From assembly GCF_030685535.1 (NCBI RefSeq), contig NZ_CP131599.1:1396302-1460301 (forward strand): a DNA stretch of 64,000 bases, given 5' to 3'. Position numbers and translations under genes: made by a program. The first letter of the stretch is position 1. Each line of letters begins with the position of its first letter. The notes under the pieces are model-generated. The model worked only from the letters and a program-made list of their open reading frames with translations, searched no databases and was not told where the DNA came from. Shown piece by piece: positions 34,363 through 43,055 of this stretch. This DNA is from Photobacterium leiognathi. GTDB taxonomy: Bacteria > Pseudomonadota > Gammaproteobacteria > Enterobacterales > Vibrionaceae.

Positions 34363-36328
34363 GTTAGAGGTTCTGGAGAAAATCCGCAGCCTGACTCCAT
34401 TTGAAGCTGAGCTTGGTGACGGTAGCTTGAGTATTCGTGTAAGCGAGTACCAACCTTATATTGCTACCGCGATTCACCATGGTCATAACCTTCGTGGAGA
34501 ATTAAAAGAAAAATGTGCGCTTACTGAAGAAGAGCGCTACTTTGAAGAAGATCCGTTTACTGGCGATTTTATTTCATCACTGCCAATCGTTCTTCAAGGT
34601 CAAGATTCTCGTTACGAATACGACTTAAACCGCGATCCAAGTAACTGTATTTATGAAGATGCTTGGGGTAAAAACGTGTGGCTTGAGCCATTAACACCAG
34701 AAGAGCGTGCGATCAGCCATGAAAAACATAGCTGTTACTACCGTATTCTTAAGTGTTTAGTGGAAACATTAGAAAAAGAATTTGGTCTTTGTTTGGTATA
34801 TGACATTCACTCATATAACCACCAGCGCATTGATGCTGAAACACCAACGTTCAACGTTGGCACGAAGCAAATCAATTGTCGTCGTTGGCGTAAAGAAATC
34901 AACGTTTTACTTGAAAACCTAAACAGCGTAGAGCTACCAAACCTTGAAGTCACAGCATTAGAAAATGATGTTTTCAAAGGCATGGGTTACCAAGCAACTT
35001 TCATTAAAGAAAACTTCAGCAACACATTAATCTTACCGATTGAAGTGAAGAAGATTTTCATGAATGAGCAAGGTGGCGAAGCCTACCCGTTAGTAATTGA
35101 GAAACTGAAAGAGTCGATGAAAACCGTGATCACGGAACATGCGGCTTATACAGTAACCAAACGTACTAAAGCGAAAGGGCTAACAGGTAGCGACTTACTA
35201 GCATCTAATCTGTCAAAAGAAGTGCTGAAGCTTGATCGTCAGTTATATCGTATTGCTCGTGGTATCAATACCTTGAGCTACATTAACCCGACGAACTTAA
35301 AGCAAGAGAAGCGTCGTTTCTTAAGTAAACCACACAGCTATACGCCACAGTTTACTTACCGTCAGCTTGACTTGGATCCATACAAGTTCCGCGAGCAACT
35401 TTACCGTTTGCTAGTTGAAGGTATTCGCGATGCTGACGTGCAGAAAATGTACCGTAAGGTAATTGACCAGTTAGCAGTACGTATCGATCTACTTTGTTCG
35501 ATTGGTACAGATGAGTTCCTATACAACTCGCTACGCTACTACGGTCAACCTGATGAGCGTGATATTGCTAATGCGAAATTTATTCTCCATGCTTGTGAGT
35601 ATAAAGAGCAGCAACCTGCCACCATCAGTGCCAAAGAAGCGATTGAAGCGTTTAAAGAAGCCGCTCTTGACTACGACATTCCATGTAAGGTTGTCTCTTC
35701 TAAGCAGCTGATTGCCCGTGCAATGGTAAGCGGCAAGACAATTAAGGTGAACCCTAACAGTCGTTTTACTCAAGGCGATCTTGATGCCTTGATCCATCAC
35801 GAACTGGGTGTGCACTTGGTAACGTCAGTAAATGCTGAACGTCAACCATTGAAGATCTTACAATTAGGTTTACCAGGTAACACCCACACACAAGAAGGCC
35901 TTGCGATTCTGTGTGAGCACTTATCAGGTAGCTTCCCACTACACCGACTTAAAACATTAGCGTTACGTGTAGTGGCAGTAGAGATGATGGTAAATGGCGA
36001 CACCTTTAACGACTGTTTCAACAGCTTGAAACACGAGTACGGTGTAAGCGATGATGAAGCCTTCACAGTAACCGCACGTGTTTACCGTGGTGGTGGTTTC
36101 ACGAAAGACTTCTTGTACCTACGTGGTTTGAAAGATGCGATCCATGCGTATAAAAATGAAGATCTAACATCGCTATTTATTGGTAAAACTGGATTTGAAT
36201 TTAAGCCACTACTTGATGAGCTCATCGAGCGTGGGATCTTAAAACAACCAGATTACCTACCAAAAGCATTAACCATGGACGCAAACATCGATCCTGTAAT
36301 GGAATTTATGTTGAATTCAATTCGTTAA
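34349..36328 (+). CDS. QEGLA-motif / DUF1704 metallopeptidase-like protein with N-formylglutamate-amidohydrolase-like domain
   Basis: 659 aa. The N-terminal ~270 residues resemble N-formylglutamate amidohydrolases (LVYDIHSYNHQRIDAETP). The C-terminal half is the flavohaemoglobin-expression-modulating QEGLA family (DUF1704): HHELGVHLV gives the HExxxH zinc signature shared with MATCAP-type tyrosine carboxypeptidases, followed by NTHTQEGLAIL with the QEGLA Glu. ATG 34349 is chosen because AAGG stands 9 nt upstream; the alternative TTG 34343 is too close. It overlaps the ATP-grasp gene by 14 bp, so translation is coupled and the products probably act on one substrate: ligation by one, hydrolysis by the other. 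Function not established. Confidence 0.82.
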   Translation: MLHTELEVLEKIRSLTPFEAELGDGSLSIRVSEYQPYIATAIHHGHNLRGELKEKCALTEEERYFEEDPFTGDFISSLPIVLQGQDSRYEYDLNRDPSNCIYEDAWGKNVWLEPLTPEERAISHEKHSCYYRILKCLVETLEKEFGLCLVYDIHSYNHQRIDAETPTFNVGTKQINCRRWRKEINVLLENLNSVELPNLEVTALENDVFKGMGYQATFIKENFSNTLILPIEVKKIFMNEQGGEAYPLVIEKLKESMKTVITEHAAYTVTKRTKAKGLTGSDLLASNLSKEVLKLDRQLYRIARGINTLSYINPTNLKQEKRRFLSKPHSYTPQFTYRQLDLDPYKFREQLYRLLVEGIRDADVQKMYRKVIDQLAVRIDLLCSIGTDEFLYNSLRYYGQPDERDIANAKFILHACEYKEQQPATISAKEAIEAFKEAALDYDIPCKVVSSKQLIARAMVSGKTIKVNPNSRFTQGDLDALIHHELGVHLVTSVNAERQPLKILQLGLPGNTHTQEGLAILCEHLSGSFPLHRLKTLALRVVAVEMMVNGDTFNDCFNSLKHEYGVSDDEAFTVTARVYRGGGFTKDFLYLRGLKDAIHAYKNEDLTSLFIGKTGFEFKPLLDELIERGILKQPDYLPKALTMDANIDPVMEFMLNSIR

Positions 36329-36346
36329 TAGCTATCTAGCAAACAC

Positions 36347-36370
36347 AAAAAAGCGACCGTCTGGTCGCTT
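36347..36370. terminator. Terminator at the left border of the IS110-family element
   Basis: AAGCGACC / GGTCGCTT stem, loop GTCT, with AAAAAA on its left. Read leftwards the T-run is intact; read rightwards (for the QEGLA gene) the expected T-run is cut off after CTT, where the insertion sequence begins. Confidence 0.75.
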
Positions 36371-36435
36371 AATTATATGGTCCGCCTCATCCTAAGCCGT
36401 TAGGCTTAGGGTAGGCTTTCAAAGAGGTGAACCAT

Positions 36436-37462
36436 ATGTCTACTATCCACATCTTAGGTATCGATTTAGGTAAACACTGCTTTCATGCTGTCGCACACAA
36501 TTACGCAGGTAAAGAGGTGCTACGTAAGAAATATAATCGAAGCCAACTTCTAAAGTTTCTCTCAAATTTAGAAACCACCACTATCGCATTTGAAGCATGT
36601 GGTGGTGCACATTGGTTAGCCCGTAAATGTGCTGATTTTGGGCATCAAGTTCAACTCATTCCTCCTCAGTATGTAAAACCTTATGTGAAAGGCAATAAAA
36701 ATGACTTCATTGATGCTGCAGCTATCGCTGAAGCAGCAAGTCGACCTTCCATGCGCTTTGTTGCTGTTAAATCAGAAGAAGCACAAGTCATTGCTGTCAT
36801 TCATCGTATCCGTGATGGTTTTATTAAGGAGCGAACAGCCTGTATGTCTCGTATCGGAGCGATATTGTTAGAGTTTGGACTGAGCTTGCCTACAGGACAT
36901 GCGAAAATGAAGATGCTTTTTCAGTGGATAGCAGACCAAAAATATCAAACTCTTCCACAAAGTCTTATGTACGAATTAAGCTTAATTCACGCACATTATT
37001 TGTATCTTAATGAGCAGATAAAAATACAAGATACGAAGTTGAAACAGCTAGCTGAGCAACATGAATTGGCTAAGTTATTAAAAACTGTGCCTGGCATCGG
37101 TGATTTAACAGCAACCCTGTGTGTGGCAGATGTTAGTGCCGCCAGTAACTTTTCAAATGGAAGGAATATGGCTGCTTGGTTAGGGTTAGTGCCTCGACAA
37201 TACTCTACGGGAGGTAAAACAAAGTTACTTGGGGTGAGTAAACGAGGAAATAAACATCTCCGGACATTATTCATTCATGGCGCAAGAGCTGTATTATCAA
37301 GGTTAGAGACAACGGGTAAAAGTCTTCGGACAATGGCTGGTAGATTTAAGAGCCAGTAAGCCATTCAATGTGGTTGTTGTCGCATTGGCTAACAAATTAG
37401 CAAGAATAGCTTGGGCGGTGTTATACCACCGCCAAGCGTTTAAGACTGCATCGCAGTCATAA
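36436..37462 (+). pseudogene. IS110-family transposase, frameshifted near its C-terminus
   Basis: DEDD transposase/recombinase of the bridge-RNA-guided IS110 family: N-terminal RuvC-like domain with GIDLGKHCFHAVAH and KNDFIDAAAIAEAA, and the C-terminal Tnp domain with TVPGIGDLTATL and WLGLVPRQYSTGGKTKLLG, plus KRGNKHLRTLFIHGARAVL where the catalytic Ser region lies. The first frame ends at 37359 with a tail unlike the family (SLRTMAGRFKSQ). From about 37310 the +1 frame continues properly (FGQWLVDLRASKPFNVVVVA, then LANKLARIAWAVLYH) to TAA 37460-37462, restoring ~342 aa. ATG 36436 follows AGAGGTG at good spacing. The catalytic core is before the break, but the copy is probably defective. Confidence 0.82.
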
Positions 37463-37674
37463 CCGAGTTTGCAACGACAATGCAAGTGATGACATTAACG
37501 GTAAATCGGCCAGATTAATAACCTGATAATAAAAACAGCAATAAATGCTTTTCGCTTTTTAAGGATAATCTGGCGCGGATATCATCGTGGAGCTAGGACA
37601 TTAATATGCCTAATTTTGACTCCGAATACATTAGCGCAACTCCGTTATTACTAATATTGTAGTTGCAATAACGG
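37463..37674 (+). ncRNA. Candidate IS110 bridge (seek) RNA region
   Basis: In the IS1111 group the guide RNA is encoded in the non-coding right end downstream of the transposase; this 212-bp stretch occupies that place. Two long-range stems are visible: CCAGATTA (37510-37517) with TAATCTGG (37566-37573), enclosing a 48-nt internal loop, and CCGTTATT (37642-37649) with AATAACGG (37667-37674). The RNA boundaries and guide loops cannot be set without alignment to related copies. Confidence 0.45.
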
Positions 37675-37710
37675 GGCGGACCATACATTTTATTATCTTT
37701 ACTTCGTGAT

Positions 37711-38997
37711 TTACATTGGTAAACGTTTACTATCGACACGAATGATCACACAGGTTAGCACCACTAAAGTAACAGCAATCGCAGCTAATAAAGTAAATAC
37801 ACCACTCCAAGAATAAGCCGTTTCAATCATCGCAATCGGCGCACCAGCAAGTGCAGCACCAATGTAGGTAACACCACCTTTTAAACCTGTAGCCGCACCT
37901 GCACCGTCAGCGTGTGACGCTTCAATAATACCTAACGCAAACAGCATTTGTGGCGCATAAATACCAGCTCCGATAATGAAGAAGCATAGTGCCACCAGCA
38001 TGTAGTCAATATGAATAGTAAATACCACACCGACCATCCCCGCAATTAACACAAAGCTATAAATTAGAATGGTTTTCCAACGATCGGCACCAAAGAATTT
38101 GTCAGAGATAATACCCGACGTTAAACCACCTAAAATACCACCTACTTCAAACCAAGCGACCAGTGAGTTAGATTTGACTAAATCCCAACCTAGCTCTTTA
38201 ACGAAATAAACACTTACCCAGTCGTTAGTTACAGTACGGATCACATAAATACATAAGTCACCACCGATCGCTAACCAAATAATAGGGTTAGTTAGAATGT
38301 AGCGCTTAAACATCACCCACATGCTAAGACCTACTTCAGAACGCTTATTGATCTCAAGCTGCTTAGTATCATTACGCCATTCACCTACATTCGGTAAACC
38401 ATAATTTTCTGGCTTACCACGCATCAAAATTGCGGCAATAACGGCTTGAACCGCAGTAATCGCTGCAGGTACATAAAATGCGTAACGCCAGTTACCAGTG
38501 TAAGCAATAACAGCAGAAGCAATGAGCGGCGCCATCGCACCACCGACATTATGAGAAGTATTCCAAAGCGAGTACCAACCACCGCGTTCAGATTTTGAAT
38601 ACCACTGGCTGATCGCTTTCGCAATAGGCGGGAAACCACAACCTTGAACAACCGCTGTTAAACAATACAACGCAAGCAGCATATTAACGCTGTTAGTCAT
38701 ACCTATACCTACGTTGATAATGGCAATCACAACAAGCACTGGTGCAAGGAATAAACGAGGATTAATTTTATCGGCAAGAAGGCCAGAGCTAAATTTGGAT
38801 ACGCCGTATAAAATGTAGTAAATCGAAGATGCTAAACCAAATTGAACCGTTGTCATACCCAGATCGGTCATCAATAACGGTGCTGCTGCTGCGAAAGCTT
38901 TACGAGAAATATACATCACTGTATATGTCAGAAAGGTGGTAATAATAATTTGCCAGCGTAGACGTTTATACGTTGCGTCTAGTTTATTGTTACTCAT
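37711..38997 (-). CDS. MFS organophosphate:phosphate antiporter-family transporter
   Basis: 428-aa, 12-helix inner-membrane protein of the GlpT/UhpT/UhpC/PgtP (OPA) family. Signatures are RLRWQIIITTFLTYTVMYISRK near the N-terminus (RLRWQIIITTFLTYTVMY, SRK) and NVGGAMAPLIAS, with WFEVGGILGGLTSGIISDK and AATGLKGGVTYIGAALAG in the second half. It should exchange inorganic phosphate for a phosphorylated sugar or glycerol. No two-component regulator or phosphate-ester enzyme is adjacent, so the substrate is open. IS1111-type and IS50-type elements stand on either side; the first may have separated the gene from its terminator. Confidence 0.85.
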   Translation of the reverse strand: MSNNKLDATYKRLRWQIIITTFLTYTVMYISRKAFAAAAPLLMTDLGMTTVQFGLASSIYYILYGVSKFSSGLLADKINPRLFLAPVLVVIAIINVGIGMTNSVNMLLALYCLTAVVQGCGFPPIAKAISQWYSKSERGGWYSLWNTSHNVGGAMAPLIASAVIAYTGNWRYAFYVPAAITAVQAVIAAILMRGKPENYGLPNVGEWRNDTKQLEINKRSEVGLSMWVMFKRYILTNPIIWLAIGGDLCIYVIRTVTNDWVSVYFVKELGWDLVKSNSLVAWFEVGGILGGLTSGIISDKFFGADRWKTILIYSFVLIAGMVGVVFTIHIDYMLVALCFFIIGAGIYAPQMLFALGIIEASHADGAGAATGLKGGVTYIGAALAGAPIAMIETAYSWSGVFTLLAAIAVTLVVLTCVIIRVDSKRLPM

Positions 38998-39468
38998 AGG
39001 TTAAATACTTACGGGTTGAAATTTTTAAAGTGCCAGCAAGCCTACTCCTGGAAATATTTACTTACAATTTAATTATTCGCCGCAGTTTTAACCATAAAAA
39101 CAAATATTATGAACTCATATATTAACACTGGTATTACCAGATGAATAACCTAAATATATTGAACTTAATAGATTAAAATAAATAAAAACAACCAAAATAA
39201 AGATAGGATATTATAAAGTTACATATTAATAGAATAAGAAAAAATTAACTAAATAGCGTGCTTTTGTTAATTTGCCATGACATCAGATTCACCATGAAAA
39301 TATATGCTGTAAAACACATTTTTAATTTAGATGTTATTGACAAGCACCCTATTTACAGAACAACAACATTTATAGAAATTAATAACAAATAATACTCACT
39401 AATAGCAATAATGAGTTACATGTTTGAATTATATTCTTAAGCTTTAATATGCAGTTAAAAATAAAAAA
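38998..39468. other. Gene-free AT-rich spacer upstream of the MFS gene
   Basis: About 470 bp without a supported gene; it holds the promoter of the leftward MFS gene. No palindrome strong enough to name was found. Confidence 0.45.
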
Positions 39469-39491
39469 GGCAGCCAACGCCTGTCTCTTGA

Positions 39492-40880
39492 TCACAAGTC
39501 ATTGTGTTCAAGAGACTTAGCTAGTTCATATCCTTCAAGGATGGTTTGTAACCTAAACCATCCTTGCCATAATGTCTTTACAGAAGCGCGACCCGTCCGC
39601 TTGGTATCTTTCCAACCACCTAACCGTGCAATACTTTTGTAAGCCCACGATATATTTGGTGCTTCTTTGGGCAGCTTTTTCTTCTCTAATTTTAACCACA
39701 TAAGCTTCCACGCTTTACCTTTTAACACCCGTTCACAACAGCTACTAGATAACTCTTTAGATTCGTTCATAAATCTTAACTGGAGTAAACGAGTAGCAAT
39801 AAATGCCAAAATAACACTGAGCCTTTCTAAGTTATCTTTACTTTGCATTCTCAGTTGTTCAACTTGCGTGCCTTCACTTTTCCAAACCTTGTGAAAATCT
39901 TCTATCAGCCAACGACGCTCATAATAACTGAAGATTTTAAGTGCTTCCTCTTTGTTCGTTACAGGCTCTGATGTCAGTAAATGCCATGCGAGCTTGTCGT
40001 CACTCTCACCTTGCTCTATACATCCAACATAGTAGAGAGAGATATTATCGAACTCTTTTTTATTGGCGGGAGACTTAAGTGTCACGGGAGCATATTTGAT
40101 GTCTAGATGAGCCGTGCGAGACTTACGACCGCCTTTTTGCGGTATTTTTAGCTCTTTGCTTCCTGCTGATAACAACTTGGAAGCGTAGTCATAAAGACGA
40201 TTATCATGCTCCTCGATACAGCGACTTTGCATTGAGCGAACGATAAATCGTTGTTGTTGCTCGTGCTTGTAAGTGAGGTACTCGAATAAATCTGCTTCTC
40301 TATCACATACAGAAATAACCTCTGATATTTTCTCGCCTAGTCGCTCTGCAACATGGCGAGATGCTTGTTCCCATTTATAACTTTCTTTTTCTTTGTATGG
40401 TCGAGTTGCGTGTTGGTGTCTTTGACCACGTTTTTCAATATCTCGGGTCCAGCGTTGTTGTTCGATTAAACCAACTACAGTGTGAGTTTCGGGAGCAAAA
40501 AGCAACGTTGAATGAACGAACATTGCTCGGTGTCGATTACCTTGATTGGAATGCCCGAGTGTATCTTGTATGCTGTGATGTGAGTAACTTAGAGAAGTGG
40601 TATCTTCCAATGCAAGCAGTGTTTGTTGTTTAAAAGCTTCTTGTGCTGTGACATAGAATCCAGCTTCTGCAATATCTTCTGCTTTGATTTGTTCATTACG
40701 AATAAAGCGATAAGCCCCTTCCATATCGGCTGGGGATATGATGAGTTTTGAGATAGGGATACCAGGTTGTTCAGCCAGAGAGGTAGCTAGAGCAACGAGT
40801 CTTTGAGTGCGTCTTGGGTCATTAAGATCGGCTTGACCGAATTGTTTTTGAGCCCAAAGAGTTGGTTCTATATAGGTCAT
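39492..40880 (-). CDS. IS50-like (IS4-family) transposase
   Basis: 462-aa DDE transposase closely resembling Tn5 Tnp. The catalytic Asp residues lie in LLALEDTTSLSYSHH and VISVCDREADLFEYL; the YREK signature Y-x2-R-x3-E-x6-K is exact in YERRWLIEDFHKVWK. The C-terminal WAYKSIARLGGWKDTKRTGR also matches Tn5. The gene is intact. AAGG stands 9 nt before ATG 40880 (6 nt before ATG 40883), so either Met can start. Two GATC sites (40908-40911, 40913-40916) lie just upstream in the presumed promoter, as in IS50 where Dam methylation limits transposase expression. Confidence 0.92.
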   Translation of the reverse strand: MTYIEPTLWAQKQFGQADLNDPRRTQRLVALATSLAEQPGIPISKLIISPADMEGAYRFIRNEQIKAEDIAEAGFYVTAQEAFKQQTLLALEDTTSLSYSHHSIQDTLGHSNQGNRHRAMFVHSTLLFAPETHTVVGLIEQQRWTRDIEKRGQRHQHATRPYKEKESYKWEQASRHVAERLGEKISEVISVCDREADLFEYLTYKHEQQQRFIVRSMQSRCIEEHDNRLYDYASKLLSAGSKELKIPQKGGRKSRTAHLDIKYAPVTLKSPANKKEFDNISLYYVGCIEQGESDDKLAWHLLTSEPVTNKEEALKIFSYYERRWLIEDFHKVWKSEGTQVEQLRMQSKDNLERLSVILAFIATRLLQLRFMNESKELSSSCCERVLKGKAWKLMWLKLEKKKLPKEAPNISWAYKSIARLGGWKDTKRTGRASVKTLWQGWFRLQTILEGYELAKSLEHNDL

Positions 40881-40940
40881 CATAATCATCCTTATCATTG
40901 CTTAGATGATCAGATCATGAAACATAAAATTAGTTCAAAA

Positions 40941-40968
40941 AAATCCCCAAGCATTGGCTTAGGGATTT
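40941..40968 (-). terminator. Protective hairpin at the outer end of the IS50-like element
   Basis: AAATCCC-AAGC / GCTT-GGGATTT stem (one mismatch) with loop ATTG. Read towards the transposase gene it ends in TTTTTTT, an intrinsic terminator blocking read-through from slyB-side transcription. Confidence 0.7.
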
Positions 40969-41018
40969 GTGTATAAGAGACAGGCCAACGCTGCCTTTAT
41001 TATTCACTATATTTAAAC

Positions 41019-41489
41019 TTAATTAGCAGGTACAACTCGTGTCGTACTACCTTGCTGATAAATATCAACACGCTGACCAACGCGGAAGATCATATTTGGA
41101 TCAACTTCCTGCACGACAGCAATGGTTCTACCACTATCAAGTTTAATCACAATATTCACACCATTACGCTGACTAATGGCATCACCCGCTTTATTACCTA
41201 AAGCAGCACCAGCTAAACCACCGCCAATTGCTGCAATGTCAGAACCACTACCGCCACCAATTTTTGAACCTAGAATGGCACCTACAGCACCACCAGCAAT
41301 GGTACCAATGGTACTTTCACCGCCACCACTCATCGTAACAGCATCTAATTTGGTAATGGTTCCTGTTAATACATTTTGAACTGTACGCGCCTCACCGACA
41401 TCATAAGCATTACCATATGGGTTTTGAGCACAACCAGACACACCCAGTGCCGCGACAAGACATAAAGATGCTACTGTAAACTTTTTCAA
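41019..41489 (-). CDS. Glycine-zipper outer-membrane lipoprotein, SlyB/Pcp family
   Basis: 156-aa lipoprotein: signal LKKFTVASLCLVAALGVSGC with the lipobox VSGC, then a glycine-zipper segment (GTIAGGAVGAILGSKIGGGS; AAIGGGLAGAALGNKAGDAI) and a small C-terminal beta domain (VIKLDSGRTIAVVQE). SlyB-type proteins stabilise the outer membrane under envelope stress. The start is decided by the ribosome site: GGAGG stands 5 nt before TTG 41489, while the upstream TTG (41504) would include the site itself. Its terminator was split by the IS50-like insertion, so transcripts now run into the IS end. Confidence 0.85.
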   Translation of the reverse strand: MKKFTVASLCLVAALGVSGCAQNPYGNAYDVGEARTVQNVLTGTITKLDAVTMSGGGESTIGTIAGGAVGAILGSKIGGGSGSDIAAIGGGLAGAALGNKAGDAISQRNGVNIVIKLDSGRTIAVVQEVDPNMIFRVGQRVDIYQQGSTTRVVPAN

Positions 41490-41627
41490 TGGAACCTCCG
41501 TCAATAAAGCAATCTATTTGCTACAACGCTATAAGTTTGGACTTTAATTTAACATTTTGCTCACAAACCCTGTATCCACACTGAATAGATAAAGCAAAAC
41601 AATGCATTACCTAATTTTGGCACAAAA

Positions 41628-41656
41628 AAAAGCCAGCACAAAATGCTGACTTCTTA
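41628..41656 (-). terminator. Terminator after the DUF808 gene
   Basis: AAGCCAGCA / TGCTGACTT stem (one mismatch) with an A-rich loop; read leftwards it is followed by TTTTTTT. Confidence 0.75.
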
Positions 41657-41682
41657 TTCATGGTGATTTTTTAATACTCAGG

Positions 41683-42594
41683 TTAGTGTGATTTACCACG
41701 GATTTTGTTAATCCCTGTTACCACAGCAACAACCACGGCACCTGCAATCACACCAACAATACCATTAAATAATGGCGGTAAGATCGATGCTGAACCAGGG
41801 AAGCTTACAGCATGTGTAATTTGCTCTACGATTTGGTGTGAATGTGGCAAGGTATGAACCACAATACCACCACCAACAAGGAACATTGCAATCGTTCCGA
41901 CAACCGCTAAGAACTTCATTAGATAAGGTGCAAGATTTACCAGCATGGTACCAAAGCGGTGTTTCAAACTGGCTTTCTCATTGTGATTAACCAAATATAA
42001 GCCAGCATCATCCAACTTTACGATACCCGCAACTAGACCATATACGCCCGCCGTCATAACTGCAGCAATCACACTCACAACAACCGCTTGGGTAAAGAAT
42101 GGGTGGTCTTGTACTACACCTAATGTAATTACAATGATTTCTGCTGATAGTACAAAATCGGTACGCACCGCCCCTTTTATTTTCTCTTTTTCGTATGTTG
42201 CTGGATCAATATTACTGTTTGCTAGCGCTTCTACTTTATCTTCTGCTTTCGCTTCAGTGTGGAAGAACTTCTCGATAATTTTCTCTACCCCTTCAAAACA
42301 AAGGAATAGACCACCAAGCAGTAACATCGGTTGGATCAACCAAGGTGCTACCACACTAATAAGCAATGCTGCAGGTACCAATATTAGCTTATTTTTAAAT
42401 GAGCCTTTTGCCACTCCCCACACTACCGGAAGCTCACGCTCAGCTCGTACTCCCGTCACCTGTTGAGCATTTAATGCTAAATCATCGCCTAACACACCCG
42501 CTGTTTTACGTGCTGCGACTTTAGTCATAACAGCAACGTCATCTAATACAGTCGCGATATCATCTAACAAGGTTAATAAACTTGCACCTGCCAC
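41683..42594 (-). CDS. DUF808 (YedI-family) inner-membrane protein
   Basis: 303 aa. Typical DUF808 opening MAGASLLTLLDDIATVLDDV followed by VMTKVAARKTAGVLGDDLALNAQQV, and at least six hydrophobic segments from residue ~75 on (LILVPAALLISVVAPWLI; MLLLGGLFLCFEGVEKI; VVVSVIAAVMTAGVYGLVAG; LAVVGTIAMFLVGGGIVVH). The family's function is unknown; YedI is the E. coli member. It is a single gene with a promoter in 42595-42800 and a terminator after it. Confidence 0.88.
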   Translation of the reverse strand: MAGASLLTLLDDIATVLDDVAVMTKVAARKTAGVLGDDLALNAQQVTGVRAERELPVVWGVAKGSFKNKLILVPAALLISVVAPWLIQPMLLLGGLFLCFEGVEKIIEKFFHTEAKAEDKVEALANSNIDPATYEKEKIKGAVRTDFVLSAEIIVITLGVVQDHPFFTQAVVVSVIAAVMTAGVYGLVAGIVKLDDAGLYLVNHNEKASLKHRFGTMLVNLAPYLMKFLAVVGTIAMFLVGGGIVVHTLPHSHQIVEQITHAVSFPGSASILPPLFNGIVGVIAGAVVVAVVTGINKIRGKSH

Positions 42595-43055
42595 AGGTTA
42601 CTCCTTCCAATAAGAGTGATTTACTCTTAAATACAAAAACTAAATATAAAAATTACATCAAAGCCGCCATAAATAATGACTATTTCATCAACGGACTTTG
42701 TTATTTATTGTAGTCATCAATAGACAATAATGAGGCTGCCTACTCACAACGAATGCTCTCAATGGCGGACACCACAAGAGGTATTTTGCTGCATTATACT
42801 GCCTAGATCACAAAAATAAAAATCACCGTTTTTTATCACTGTGTCACCTACCGACAATTTAAGCTGTTATAAACAAGAATGGCTAATTTTTCTTATGGTT
42901 ACGACAAGTCTTTTTTGATTGCAGTAAACGCCATTCAATTGTCTAATCGCCAAGCACCCTCTTAAATGGTTTGAGGTGTAGACTGAGATGGTTTAACCAT
43001 TTTTTACGTTATGTCATACCGTGCCTGTATTAGCACGACCTGTTCGGAAATGACA
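42595..43055. promoter_or_regulatory. Divergent spacer between the DUF808 gene and the speA leader
   Basis: 460 bp without a supported gene. CGTGC / GCACG at 43019-43036 is a short hairpin ahead of the candidate leader ORF. The remainder is AT-rich promoter-type DNA. Confidence 0.4.

Larger units (their letters stand above)
36376..37685 (+). mobile_element. IS110-family (IS1111-group) insertion sequence
   Basis: Inverted copies TATGGTCCGCC (36376-36386) and GGCGGACCATA (37675-37685) enclose a DEDD-type transposase gene and a 212-bp non-coding right end. Sub-terminal repeats are a hallmark of the IS1111 group; true ends lie a few bp outside. No target duplication is seen, as expected. A perfect hairpin CCTAAGCC / GGCTTAGG (36391-36410) stands before the transposase ribosome site. 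The element follows directly on the terminator of the QEGLA gene, which it seems to have split from its T-tract. Confidence 0.85.
39481..40983 (-). mobile_element. IS4-family, IS50 (Tn5)-like insertion sequence
   Basis: 1,503 bp. The left end CTGTCTCTTGATCACAAGT and the right end (read inward) CTGTCTCTTATACACAAAT correspond to the IS50 inside- and outside-end sequences respectively, the left one including a Dam site. An 8-bp direct repeat GCCAACGC lies on both sides. Removing the element and one repeat restores AAAGGCAGC-CAAC-GCTGCCTTT, a terminator hairpin, so the insertion hit the loop. Inside the right end, 40941-40968 forms a hairpin that, read towards the transposase, is followed by TTTTT and would stop incoming transcripts. 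Confidence 0.9.

Noticed and set aside
37300..37335. Programmed frameshift in the IS110-family transposase
   Set aside because: A +1 shift would be needed without a known slippery stop context, and IS110 transposases are normally single-frame; a lesion is simpler.
36376..40983. Composite transposon carrying the MFS gene between two insertion sequences
   Set aside because: The flanking elements belong to unrelated families (IS110 and IS4) and have their own independent ends, so they cannot mobilise the interval together.
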